Origin: a virus
Virus record (IMG/VR): IMGVR_UViG_3300044957_000763
Location: 248,001-312,000 of that record
Reading direction: 5' to 3' (one strand)
Length of the DNA stretch: 64,000 nt
Shown: positions 56,137 to 63,763 of the stretch, one piece after another
Layout: every line of letters begins with the position of its first letter
Position numbering within the stretch: the stretch's first letter is position 1
Notes under the pieces: model-generated
What the model was told of the DNA's origin: nothing
What the model saw: only the letters and a program-made list of their open reading frames with translations
Databases searched by the model: none
Program-made: the position numbers and the translations under genes

Positions 56137-57156
56137 ATGCCTATTACACCTAACGAAGTTGCTATTATGCGCAACGAATGCACAGTCAACAAACTGTGCG
56201 CACTTATCGACAAGAAACTTGAACAGTACACAGAAACAGAACTACTAGAGTTCTCATTCCACGCCGGAACCGGCGCCCAAATTGAACAAACTATCCTCGA
56301 GACCTACAGACAGGCCGGATGGAATGTCTCACTTGACTACAGCGCACACAAATTAGTGTTCTGCCCAGCCGGTGAAACCAATCAAAATGTAGCACTGCGC
56401 GAATCTCATTTAGCCGAGGTCTTAGAAACAGTCAGCAGACTAATTACGCACATATCAATCGCCAGAAAGATATTAATGGTGGATGCTCTGGAAAATGATA
56501 TTGTTGGTTCATACATTGACGAATCGAATGATGCACAATCATTGTGCATCAATAACCTTGGTCAAGTGGTGGATTACACAGGTCCGGACTCAAACAATCT
56601 CATACATCTGCGCGAGTATGTAAAAACAGACTGCAAAAGCACTATAATTGCCAACACACTCGTTGAGCAGGAAGAGGCTCTTGTGGCCAAGCTGTTGAAT
56701 TCGGCCGCAACACACGAACAAACCATTTACACCTATTCAGACACATTCAACAGAGCGGTGCTTGATTCAATGTCGTCACTGGAGAATCTCGGTCTAATGC
56801 CCGCCAAGTTGATAATGAATGCTTTTACGTACAGAAGACTGATGTACTTGGATTGTATTCATGGTAAGTTTGAAGAATGTACGCAACGAGACATACTCAT
56901 GCGCGGACTATATGCCCATCTTTTCACAATGGATGTACATATCTGTCAATCAATTCCTGTTGATTTTGCTTACATTGTGCCCCCGGCACAACTCCTTGGA
57001 GTGTTCACAATCCCAAAAACCAAAGGGTTCCACGTGTATGCAGATGAAGTTGCAACTCATGGTCTGCATACCGAATCAAGGTTGGTGAGTGAAACCAACT
57101 CGTACCAGACCCTGATTTATCCACAGCATGTGAGAAAAATCGCAATACGTTGGTAA
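56137..57156 (+). CDS. Possible HK97-like capsid or structural protein, 339 aa
   Basis: GGAG with a 6-nt spacer fixes the start. The N-terminal 90 residues are helical and glutamate-rich. The C-terminal 150 residues (LGLMPAKLIMNAFTYRRL, LFTMDVHICQSI, YIVPPAQLLGVFTI, VRKIAIRW) recall the order of strands in the A-domain of HK97-fold capsid proteins. This is a resemblance only; there is no neighbouring portal or protease gene. Confidence 0.5.
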   Translation: MPITPNEVAIMRNECTVNKLCALIDKKLEQYTETELLEFSFHAGTGAQIEQTILETYRQAGWNVSLDYSAHKLVFCPAGETNQNVALRESHLAEVLETVSRLITHISIARKILMVDALENDIVGSYIDESNDAQSLCINNLGQVVDYTGPDSNNLIHLREYVKTDCKSTIIANTLVEQEEALVAKLLNSAATHEQTIYTYSDTFNRAVLDSMSSLENLGLMPAKLIMNAFTYRRLMYLDCIHGKFEECTQRDILMRGLYAHLFTMDVHICQSIPVDFAYIVPPAQLLGVFTIPKTKGFHVYADEVATHGLHTESRLVSETNSYQTLIYPQHVRKIAIRW

Positions 57157-57160
57157 AACA

Positions 57161-57198
57161 GTATACCAGTTGCGTCACAACAGACACAACTGGTATAC
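57161..57198. promoter_or_regulatory. 12-bp inverted repeat containing mirrored -10 boxes
   Basis: GTATACCAGTTG / CAACTGGTATAC with a 14-nt centre. The right arm forms the plus-strand TATACT (57194-57199), 6 nt before the ATG at 57206; the left arm has the same on the minus strand. Operator-like. Confidence 0.6.
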
Positions 57199-57205
57199 TC
57201 CTAAC

Positions 57206-57382
57206 ATGACCGAAATCGAATACACCGAACTTGAAGTCGAAAAGATGCGTGCGTGGCTGATTCAAGCCGGCGCAGGTGGTGCTTTTGCATCACCTAACAC
57301 ACCAACCTACTGGGAGGCCGAACAAATCATTGAAGAGTTTGAGAAGCGTGTCCCAGAACCAGAACGCAAGTGGATTATCTAA
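57206..57382 (+). CDS. Hypothetical acidic protein, 58 aa
   Basis: Leaderless start inside a longer frame. Acidic helix-rich small protein (TELEVEKMRAWLIQ). Its promoter is in an inverted repeat. Function unknown. Confidence 0.6.
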   Translation: MTEIEYTELEVEKMRAWLIQAGAGGAFASPNTPTYWEAEQIIEEFEKRVPEPERKWII

Positions 57383-57388
57383 CCACCC

Positions 57389-57418
57389 TTGACAGACCGC
57401 ACCATTCGGTGCTACAAT
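57389..57418 (+). promoter_or_regulatory. Promoter with TTGACA and TACAAT
   Basis: TTGACA (57389-57394), 18-bp spacer, TACAAT (57413-57418), 6 nt before the ATG at 57425. The spacer contains a GCACC/GGTGC inverted repeat. Confidence 0.7.
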
Positions 57419-57424
57419 ATCAAT

Positions 57425-57760
57425 ATGCCACGAATCAAAGTAAACAACAAAGAAATCGTCGTGTGCTTCCAGCACGGTCAACAGCCTAGTCGTTATGTTG
57501 GCGCAATTCGCAATCACATTCCAGCGCAAATTGCAAATCCAGTGCCCAATACTGACTACACTAAGTGTGTCGTTCTTGTCGGAGAAAATAACTGTCGTGA
57601 CGAAGATAAGTCGACCGTTGGCAAAGCCACCGTTGTGCGTTACTACAAGGACGCGCCGAATCGCGTTGTCGCTCGGCGCATCGCACTGCAAAAGGCATTG
57701 GAAAACTCTTCGCTTAACCACTATGAACGAGAAGCTGTCTGGTCACTGATTCGCAAATGA
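57425..57760 (+). CDS. Hypothetical basic protein, 111 aa
   Basis: Small beta-rich start (PRIKVNNKEIVVCFQHG), then a basic helical half. Leaderless start. ATGA-coupled to the methyltransferase-like gene. No recognised family. Confidence 0.65.
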   Translation: MPRIKVNNKEIVVCFQHGQQPSRYVGAIRNHIPAQIANPVPNTDYTKCVVLVGENNCRDEDKSTVGKATVVRYYKDAPNRVVARRIALQKALENSSLNHYEREAVWSLIRK

Positions 57761-58362
57761 AAACGATTCTGCACCTGTGCGCAGACACAGGAAGCGACTC
57801 TAAGCCTTATGCCGACCATGGATACAATGTTATCCTGGTCGGCAGTGCTATTGGTGTAGAACACTTTCACCCACCACCCGACGTACATGGAATCATAGCC
57901 AACCCCGTGTGCACCGAGTTCAGCATCGCACCAGGATTCCACAAAGAACGCGACTACGACAAAGGTTTGTTTCTGGTGCGAGAATGCCAGCGCATTGTCT
58001 CAGAATGCAATCCTGAATGGTGGGTAATGGAAAACCCCGCCACAGGGCGTCTGAAGGAGTTTCTAGGCGCACCCGTCATGACTTATGAACCGTGGGAGTT
58101 CGGTTCGCCATGGACTAAAAAAACGGCATTGTGGGGCAAATTCAACAAACCACAGAAGATTTACAGCCGTTGGGAAGACGTGCCCAAGATTGACGGTCTG
58201 TATACCAGACCTGGAAGGTCAAAGCCGTCACTTGCATTCATGCACAAAAGCCATGCCAAACTCATTCCAGAATTCGCTTGCTTCAACCCGGAAAGCGATA
58301 TGGAATTCCGCTCATTGTGCTCACAAAAGTTCGCACAAGCGTTCTTTGAGGCAAATCCTTAA
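57757..58362 (+). CDS. C5-cytosine DNA methyltransferase-like protein
   Basis: A 201-aa phage-type protein. The catalytic loop NPVCTEFS (about residue 48) matches the P-C-x-x-F-S motif IV of cytosine-5 methyltransferases, and WVMENPATG (about 90) matches the ENV motif VI. Motif I (LHLCADTGSDSKPYADHG) is less regular. It is much shorter than bacterial Dcm, as in compact phage versions, and has no obvious target-recognition domain. Likely DNA modification, with inactivity possible. Confidence 0.75.
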   Translation: MKTILHLCADTGSDSKPYADHGYNVILVGSAIGVEHFHPPPDVHGIIANPVCTEFSIAPGFHKERDYDKGLFLVRECQRIVSECNPEWWVMENPATGRLKEFLGAPVMTYEPWEFGSPWTKKTALWGKFNKPQKIYSRWEDVPKIDGLYTRPGRSKPSLAFMHKSHAKLIPEFACFNPESDMEFRSLCSQKFAQAFFEANP

Positions 58363-58394
58363 AAGAACAAGACCAAGAAGAATACGCAAGATGT

Positions 58395-58625
58395 TTGTGT
58401 GGTAGCTTAAGGTTTCAATGTAGCAGCATGGCGCCAGATTCGTGCGTTATCTGCGCACAGTGCCATATGGTTTGGGAGATTAACGACAATGGTGAACTTG
58501 AAACCTGCCAATACCAATTTGACAACCAGCGCAAACAAGAAATTATTGACTCACTAGATGGTGTCAATTGTGCTTATGCGCCTAAGAAAAAATTACTGTC
58601 GATACTTGACATGATGCTAGAATAA
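58395..58625 (+). CDS. Zinc-ribbon protein with LD tail, about 76 aa
   Basis: CVICAQC (about residue 18) plus an upstream C-L-C encoded by codons just before the TTG start indicate a CxC...CxxC ribbon like its neighbours. No ATG exists before that cysteine pair, so the start is unclear (TTG 58395, or ATG 58428 which would lose half the ribbon). It ends LLSILDMMLE. Function unknown. Confidence 0.55.
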   Translation: MCGSLRFQCSSMAPDSCVICAQCHMVWEINDNGELETCQYQFDNQRKQEIIDSLDGVNCAYAPKKKLLSILDMMLE

Positions 58626-58694
58626 GCATGTAATTTACGCCATTTCAGCCATTCACCGAAAGGAACAGCCGCAATGATTTCATAAATCAAAAGT

Positions 58695-59402
58695 ATGAAT
58701 CTGCTCGGTTTATATCGGTCTCTTAAATCTGGGGGCAAGATTTCTAAGCGCGACGAACATTGGTTGATAGAAACCAATGGCGAAACTGTAAATGTCGACA
58801 GTTCTGTTGTCCAAAAAGCCATCGAACTAAACATGGTGCGCGAAAAACAAGACGGGCAAATCGTATTAAATGATAACATTGTGATAACATCGAATCAAGT
58901 TGATGTTAGCTATCTATATGACAAAGTACGACTGGCCGCAGTTATCAAAAGCCAGTTGATGAACAATGAATTTGATGAAGTGATTGAAGATTGTGTCCAT
59001 AGAGTCACAACCATACTCGATTGTCCTATCTCAATTATGACAATCATAGATGGCGAAGTTCAGTTCTTAAAAAGTAGTTACGGATTGACAGACTCCATCG
59101 AAGTCGCAAAAATTACACCACTGTCTGAAACCTTCTGCCAATTCACAGTCGCAAACAAAGGCGAATTTGTCGTTGAGAATTCACTAGAACATCCATTACT
59201 CAAGGACATTAATACACCAGGAATCCTGGCTTACATGGGGCACCCAATCAAATCTGACGGAGAAGTAGTCGGAACACTTTGCGCAATGGATAGACAGCCC
59301 CGCAAATGGACAGCACACGAACTAGCCACATTGAAAATTATTGCAAACATGGTCAATCTACACATCCAAGGAGTTCAAATTGACTGGCTTTCTGTTTTGT
59401 AA
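58695..59402 (+). CDS. GAF-domain protein, 235 aa
   Basis: An N-terminal helical or winged part (1-75), then a GAF domain (about 80-230) with CPISIMTIIDGEVQFLKSSYG, SETFCQFTV, YMGHPIKSDGEVVGTLCAMD and a final helix. GAF domains bind cyclic nucleotides, haem, bilins or other small molecules. No output domain is attached. It may be a sensor or, in phages, a nucleotide sponge; both are inference. Confidence 0.85.
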   Translation: MNLLGLYRSLKSGGKISKRDEHWLIETNGETVNVDSSVVQKAIELNMVREKQDGQIVLNDNIVITSNQVDVSYLYDKVRLAAVIKSQLMNNEFDEVIEDCVHRVTTILDCPISIMTIIDGEVQFLKSSYGLTDSIEVAKITPLSETFCQFTVANKGEFVVENSLEHPLLKDINTPGILAYMGHPIKSDGEVVGTLCAMDRQPRKWTAHELATLKIIANMVNLHIQGVQIDWLSVL

Positions 59403-59408
59403 ATCTGC

Positions 59409-59414
59409 TATACT
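59409..59414 (+). promoter_or_regulatory. -10 box of a leaderless promoter at a GTG start
   Basis: TATACT, 6 nt before the GTG at 59421. Confidence 0.65.
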
Positions 59415-59420
59415 TGAATC

Positions 59421-59837
59421 GTGTTTACATTCAAGTTCAAAGTAAACGAAGACAGGTCTGTGAAAATTTACGGACTTGAAACAGGAGCAGTGAAAGAACT
59501 CGCCGGCGCAGGACAAACATGGCGCATGTGGTCAGTGTCAGGACATGGCTATCAATCCGGCCGAGAATGGAAATATGGCCAGAGTAGCATCTGGATTGTT
59601 CAAGTGGATGGCGACAATATGCTTGCTGACATTGGGTTTGAACTCGGTCACAAATGGAAGGCTGGTCGCAAAATCATCGCACAAATCGTTGAACAACTCA
59701 ACCAAAACCCCGGAGCCAACCACCTGCCATATTTGATAGAACTGTCGAAAAAAGTCCGTGACTGGCATTGCGAACAACAAGAACTAACACCAATCCAAAG
59801 ACTGGAAAAAGCCATAAAAACAATCAAAAATGAATAA
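59421..59837 (+). CDS. Hypothetical protein, 138 aa
   Basis: GTG start set by the 6-nt spacing from TATACT. Beta-rich N-terminal half (FTFKFKVNEDRSVKIYG) and helical end. It overlaps the next gene by 8 nt. No recognised family. Confidence 0.65.
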   Translation: MFTFKFKVNEDRSVKIYGLETGAVKELAGAGQTWRMWSVSGHGYQSGREWKYGQSSIWIVQVDGDNMLADIGFELGHKWKAGRKIIAQIVEQLNQNPGANHLPYLIELSKKVRDWHCEQQELTPIQRLEKAIKTIKNE

Positions 59838-60093
59838 ATTGATATGCCACTGCAAATGCTATCTATTCTTTAGTGTCGAAGATGGAACAATTGTGGTGTG
59901 TAACAAATGTTTTTCACAATGGAAATGGCATGTCGGACAAAGACTTGTAGAAGTGCATTCAAGCGAAACAGATAGACTTTTTCTATCTGAAAAAAGACCA
60001 CCAACAACAACGCTCAAAGAGTATTACGCCAAAGACATCCAACCACTATCGGCGCAAAAAACATCGCTGCTTGACACGCTCTTCATGCTATAA
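59830..60093 (+). CDS. Zinc-ribbon protein with LD tail, 87 aa
   Basis: CHCKCY and CNKCF (about residues 6-10 and 29-32) form a C-x-C ... C-x-x-C ribbon, as in the next gene. Ends KTSLLDTLFML. The last codons overlap the TATAAT of the next gene. Function unknown. Confidence 0.65.
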   Translation: MNKLICHCKCYLFFSVEDGTIVVCNKCFSQWKWHVGQRLVEVHSSETDRLFLSEKRPPTTTLKEYYAKDIQPLSAQKTSLLDTLFML

Positions 60094-60094
60094 T
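60089..60094 (+). promoter_or_regulatory. -10 box of a leaderless promoter at a GTG start
   Basis: TATAAT, 6 nt before the GTG at 60101. The hexamer includes the stop codon of the previous gene. Confidence 0.65.
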
Positions 60095-60100
60095 AACAGC

Positions 60101-60322
60101 GTGAAAGCAAAATGCAAATGCACTAAGTTCTTCGACGGACCTTACCGAGATGAACAATGGCTAGTTGTGTGTATTAAATGCTTCACATTGTATCAGCTTA
60201 ATCCACAAACAGCGAAGCTGACACTAATTCAACCGCAACTCACTGAAAAAGAGCGCGTTGAATATGCTATTTGGGCGCAACAAGGCAAGAAAGCCAAGTC
60301 ATATCAAACTACAAGTGAATAG
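60101..60322 (+). CDS. Zinc-ribbon protein, 73 aa
   Basis: KCKCTKFF and CIKCFTLYQL give the same C-x-C ... C-x-x-C ribbon as 59830-60093, so they are paralogues. GTG start by the promoter spacing rule. Function unknown. Confidence 0.65.
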   Translation: MKAKCKCTKFFDGPYRDEQWLVVCIKCFTLYQLNPQTAKLTLIQPQLTEKERVEYAIWAQQGKKAKSYQTTSE

Positions 60323-60324
60323 CG

Positions 60325-60621
60325 ATGAACAATAGATTCAATCAAACAGTGACGAACACACAACTTGAAACCTCAAAATCACTCATTAACATAATCGCAG
60401 AATTAGACTTATTAGTGCCAGTCGACGGAACGTGCATCGAGTGCGCAACAGGCAAGTATAGATTCCAATTCCATATGTCTGTAGTGGAAAAGTACGCAGG
60501 ACAAATTAGAGAACTTATGAGCGAATCACCGTGCTACTGCGGCGGCTACCTGTGGCTGGTGAGTATACCACCAAAACCCAACAAACTCGACAATATGATT
60601 GAGGAAAAAACACCATGTTAG
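60325..60621 (+). CDS. Zinc-ribbon-like protein, 98 aa
   Basis: CIEC (about residue 37) and CYCGGYL (about 71) suggest a ribbon fold. It ends KPNKLDNMIEEKTPC, loosely similar to the LD tail. Starts 2 nt after the previous gene and overlaps the next by 7 nt. Confidence 0.65.
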   Translation: MNNRFNQTVTNTQLETSKSLINIIAELDLLVPVDGTCIECATGKYRFQFHMSVVEKYAGQIRELMSESPCYCGGYLWLVSIPPKPNKLDNMIEEKTPC

Positions 60622-60848
60622 ACAATCAGTGGAAACCAATAACAACAGCACCTAAAGACGGCAGCAGAATACTAGGAACCTCAAATAGCACACAAGTACA
60701 CTGCTACTATTTCCATCAAACAGATAAACAATGGTGGATTGATTACGCAGATGGACCAAGCTGGCAACCAACACACTGGATGAATGTGCCCGAATACTGC
60801 GAAACACCAAAAATCAGCTTGCTCGATGCAATATTCATGGTGGAATAA
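60615..60848 (+). CDS. DUF551-like protein with LD tail, 77 aa
   Basis: WKPITTAPKDGSRIL at the N-terminus and PTHWMNVPEYCE near the end match the DUF551 pattern, a small domain common in phages. It ends KISLLDAIFMVE, an LD tail added after the domain. Function unknown. Confidence 0.72.
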   Translation: MLDNQWKPITTAPKDGSRILGTSNSTQVHCYYFHQTDKQWWIDYADGPSWQPTHWMNVPEYCETPKISLLDAIFMVE

Positions 60849-60850
60849 CG

Positions 60851-61299
60851 TTGAGAACTACAGAAAAAACAATTATGTATGACGCATATCACGCATACCA
60901 ATATGCACTGGATGTAATCAAAGACCGATGGCTGGAGGCCGAACCTATCATAATGAAGGATGCTGAATACGCATACTTATACGCAAAAGAAGTAATCAAA
61001 GGACGATGGCCGGTAGCAGAACCAACTATCCAGCAGGATGCTGAATTTGCATACTACTACGCACAGAGAATCATCAAAGGACGCTTTCTGGCAGCCGAAC
61101 AAACCATCCTGCAGAATGCTGAATACATGCAACAATACACTGACCATTTCTTCCCATACACAAAAGTTGTCACAAAGAGAAAAATTAATGATGATTGGCT
61201 ATGGGAAAAAAGCGGCGCAATAGGATGCTTTGCACCAGAAGAATGTTCAAAATTAAAATCAGCATTCTAGATGCTATACTAGAAACAGAAGTATGTTGA
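60851..61299 (+). pseudogene. 26-residue-repeat protein, three repeats, C-terminal frameshift
   Basis: TTG start (an ATG at 60875 is possible). Three helical repeats (consensus VIKGRWPEAEPxIxQxAxYAYxYAxx), then the shared cap FFPYTKVVTK, WLWEKSGAIGCFAPEE. The frame ends at 61270 after SKLKSAF. In the paralogues this region reads EEMFKTKTSLLDAILETEVC; here one A is missing at about 61243 (GAAGAATG versus GAAGAAATG), and the lost tail is readable in the next frame up to TGA at 61297-61299. It may still yield a 139-aa protein without the tail. Confidence 0.7.
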
Positions 61300-62048
61300 C
61301 AATTACAAAAGACACTACACCAAAAGAAGCATACTTATACGCAAAAGACGTCATCAAAGGACGTTGGCCGGAGGCCGAATCAATCATCCAGCAGGATGTA
61401 AAATACACATACTTATATGCACGATACCTAATCCCAGGACGTTGGCTGGAAGCCGAACCTATTATCCTGCAGGATGCTGAATATGCATGCTTGTACGCAG
61501 AATACGTCATCAAAGGTCGTTGGCCGGAGGCCGAACCAACCATCCTGCAGGATGCTGAAGAAGCATTCTACTACGCACGTAACGTCATCAAAGGACGTTG
61601 GCCAGAGGCCGAACAAACTATTCAGCAGAATGCATATTACGCATACTGCTACGCACGAGACGTAATCAAAGGTCGCTGGCCGGAGGCCGAACCAATCATC
61701 CAGCAGGATGCACAATACGCATACGAATACGCACGAGACGTAATCAAAGGTCGCTGGCCGGAGGTCGAACCTATTATCCTGCAGGATGCTGAATATGCAT
61801 GCTTGTACGCAGAATACGTAATCCAAGACCGTTGGCCGGAGGCCGAACCAACCATCCTGCAGAATGCTGAATACATGCGTCAATACATCGCCCATTTCTT
61901 CCCATACACAAAAGTTGTTACAAAAGAACAAATTAATGATGATTGGCTATGGAAAAAAAGCGGCGCAATAGGATGCTTCGCACCAGAAGAAATGTTCAAA
62001 ACAAAAACCAGCCTGCTAGATGCTATACTAGAAACAGAAGTATGTTGA
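61293..62048 (+). CDS. 26-residue-repeat protein, seven repeats
   Basis: A 251-aa paralogue starting MLTITKDTTPKEAYLYA, with seven repeats of the WPEAEP type, then the cap (FFPYTKVVTKEQINDDWLW, CFAPEEMF) and tail KTKTSLLDAILETEVC. Each repeat should form a helix-turn-helix pair, together an alpha-solenoid. Similar repeats occur in other phage proteins; their function is unknown, binding is likely. The start overlaps the degraded tail of the previous copy, and TATACT in the tail codons (61275-61280) could drive it. Confidence 0.85.
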   Translation: MLTITKDTTPKEAYLYAKDVIKGRWPEAESIIQQDVKYTYLYARYLIPGRWLEAEPIILQDAEYACLYAEYVIKGRWPEAEPTILQDAEEAFYYARNVIKGRWPEAEQTIQQNAYYAYCYARDVIKGRWPEAEPIIQQDAQYAYEYARDVIKGRWPEVEPIILQDAEYACLYAEYVIQDRWPEAEPTILQNAEYMRQYIAHFFPYTKVVTKEQINDDWLWKKSGAIGCFAPEEMFKTKTSLLDAILETEVC

Positions 62049-62485
62049 CAATTACAAAAGACACTACACCAGAAGAAGCATACGCACACGCACTTAACGT
62101 AATCCAAGACCGCTGGCCGGAGGCCGAACCAATCATCCAACAAAACAGGGAGTATGCATACTACTACGCAAACGGCGTCATCAAAGGACGTTGGCCGGAA
62201 GCCGAACCAACTATCATGCAGAATTCAAAATACGCATTGTGTTACGCAACAGACGTAATCCAAGACCGTTGGCCGGAGGCCGAAGCAACCATCCAACAGG
62301 ATGCATATTATGCGCGGCACTACACTGAACATTTCTTCCCAGGAATAAAAGTTGTTACAAAACAACAAATTAACAATAATTGGTTATGGGAGAAAAATGG
62401 CGCAATAGGATTTTTTGCACCAAAAGAACTCTTCAAACCAACAACCAGCATTCTAGATACTATACTAGAAACAGAAGTATGTTGA
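62042..62485 (+). CDS. 26-residue-repeat protein, three repeats
   Basis: A 147-aa paralogue with three repeats, cap (FFPGIKVVTKQQINNNWLW) and tail TTSILDTILETEVC. The ATG overlaps the stop of the preceding copy (ATGTTGA). Short version of the family. Confidence 0.82.
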   Translation: MLTITKDTTPEEAYAHALNVIQDRWPEAEPIIQQNREYAYYYANGVIKGRWPEAEPTIMQNSKYALCYATDVIQDRWPEAEATIQQDAYYARHYTEHFFPGIKVVTKQQINNNWLWEKNGAIGFFAPKELFKPTTSILDTILETEVC

Positions 62486-63714
62486 CAATTACAGAAAACA
62501 CCACACCAAAAGAAGCATACTGCTACGCACGAGACGTCATCAAAGGACGCTGGCCAGAGGCCGAATACATCATCCAGCAGGATGTACAACACGCATACTT
62601 CTACGCACTTAACGTCATCAAAGGACGCTTTCTGGAAGCCGAACCAACTATCCAGCAGAATGCACAATACGCATACGAATACGCACGAGACGTAATCAAA
62701 GGCCGCTGGGAAGAAGCTGAACCAGCCATCCAGCAGTGTAACGAGTGTGCATGCGCCTACGCACACGATGTAATCCAAGCCCGCTTCTTAGCGGCCGAAC
62801 CAACTATTCAACAGTCTGCATATTACGCATACGAATACGCAAAAGACGTAATCAAAGACCGCTGGCCAGAAGCAGAACCAGCCATTCTGAAAAGTGCAAA
62901 ATATGCATACTTATACGCATATGAAATCCTTGAAAACCGCTGGCCGGAGGCCGAATCAATCATCCAGCAGGATGCTGAATATGCATGTTGTTACGCACGC
63001 AACCTAATCGAAGACCGATGGTTAGAAGCCGAACCAACCATCCAGCAGGATGCAAAAGAAGCATACTTATACGCATTTAACATCATCAAAAACCGTTGGC
63101 CGGAGGCCGAATCAACCATCCAGCAGGATGCAAAATACGCATGCTTATACGCAGAATACCTAATCCAAGACCGTTGGCCGGAGGCCGAACCTATCATCCA
63201 GCAGAATGCAAAATGCGCATACAAATATGCACTGAACGTAATCCAAGACCGATGGCCGGAGGCCGAACCAATCATCCAACAAAACAGGGAGTATGCATAC
63301 TACTACGCAAACGACGTCATCAAAGGACGTTGGCCGGAGGCCGAACACATCATTCAGCAGAATTCAAAATACGCATACTACTATGCACGAGACGTAATAC
63401 AAGACCGATGGCTGGAGGCCGAACCGACCATCCGAAAGAATGCATTTTACGCATACTGCTACGCACGAGACGTAATCAAAGACCGCTTCCTAGCAGCCGA
63501 ACTAACTATCCAGCAGAGCGCCGAATACACGCAACAATACACTGACTGCTTCTTCTCAGGAACAAAAGTTGTTACAAAACAACAAATTAACGATGATTGG
63601 CTATGGGAGAAAAAGGGCGCAATAGGATTTTTTGCACCAGAAGAAATGTTCAAAACAAAAACCAGCATTCTAGATGCTATACTCCAAGAAAGTCCGCAAT
63701 GGGCCAACATATAA
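62479..63714 (+). CDS. 26-residue-repeat protein, thirteen repeats
   Basis: A 411-aa paralogue with thirteen repeats, the longest copy. Some units vary (RFLEAEP, RFLAAEL, RWEEAEP). It ends with the cap FFSGTKVVTKQQINDDWLW and tail KTSILDAILQESPQWANI, so the tail differs after LDAIL. The start overlaps the previous stop. Confidence 0.85.
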   Translation: MLTITENTTPKEAYCYARDVIKGRWPEAEYIIQQDVQHAYFYALNVIKGRFLEAEPTIQQNAQYAYEYARDVIKGRWEEAEPAIQQCNECACAYAHDVIQARFLAAEPTIQQSAYYAYEYAKDVIKDRWPEAEPAILKSAKYAYLYAYEILENRWPEAESIIQQDAEYACCYARNLIEDRWLEAEPTIQQDAKEAYLYAFNIIKNRWPEAESTIQQDAKYACLYAEYLIQDRWPEAEPIIQQNAKCAYKYALNVIQDRWPEAEPIIQQNREYAYYYANDVIKGRWPEAEHIIQQNSKYAYYYARDVIQDRWLEAEPTIRKNAFYAYCYARDVIKDRFLAAELTIQQSAEYTQQYTDCFFSGTKVVTKQQINDDWLWEKKGAIGFFAPEEMFKTKTSILDAILQESPQWANI

Positions 63715-63763
63715 CCCTACCAAATACCAAACAACATACTCGATACAATAAACAGGTGAAGAA

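Larger units (their letters stand above)
60875..63540 (+). repeat. Array of 26 coding repeats of 78 bp in four genes
   Basis: 78-bp unit (26 codons) repeated 3, 7, 3 and 13 times in successive genes, with high nucleotide similarity between units and between the gene caps. In frame throughout. Likely expands and contracts by recombination. Confidence 0.9.

Noticed and set aside
60875-63540. CRISPR-like regular repeat array
   Set aside because: The 78-bp units are contiguous, without unique spacers, and stay in frame through four ORFs that share N-termini and caps; they are coding repeats.
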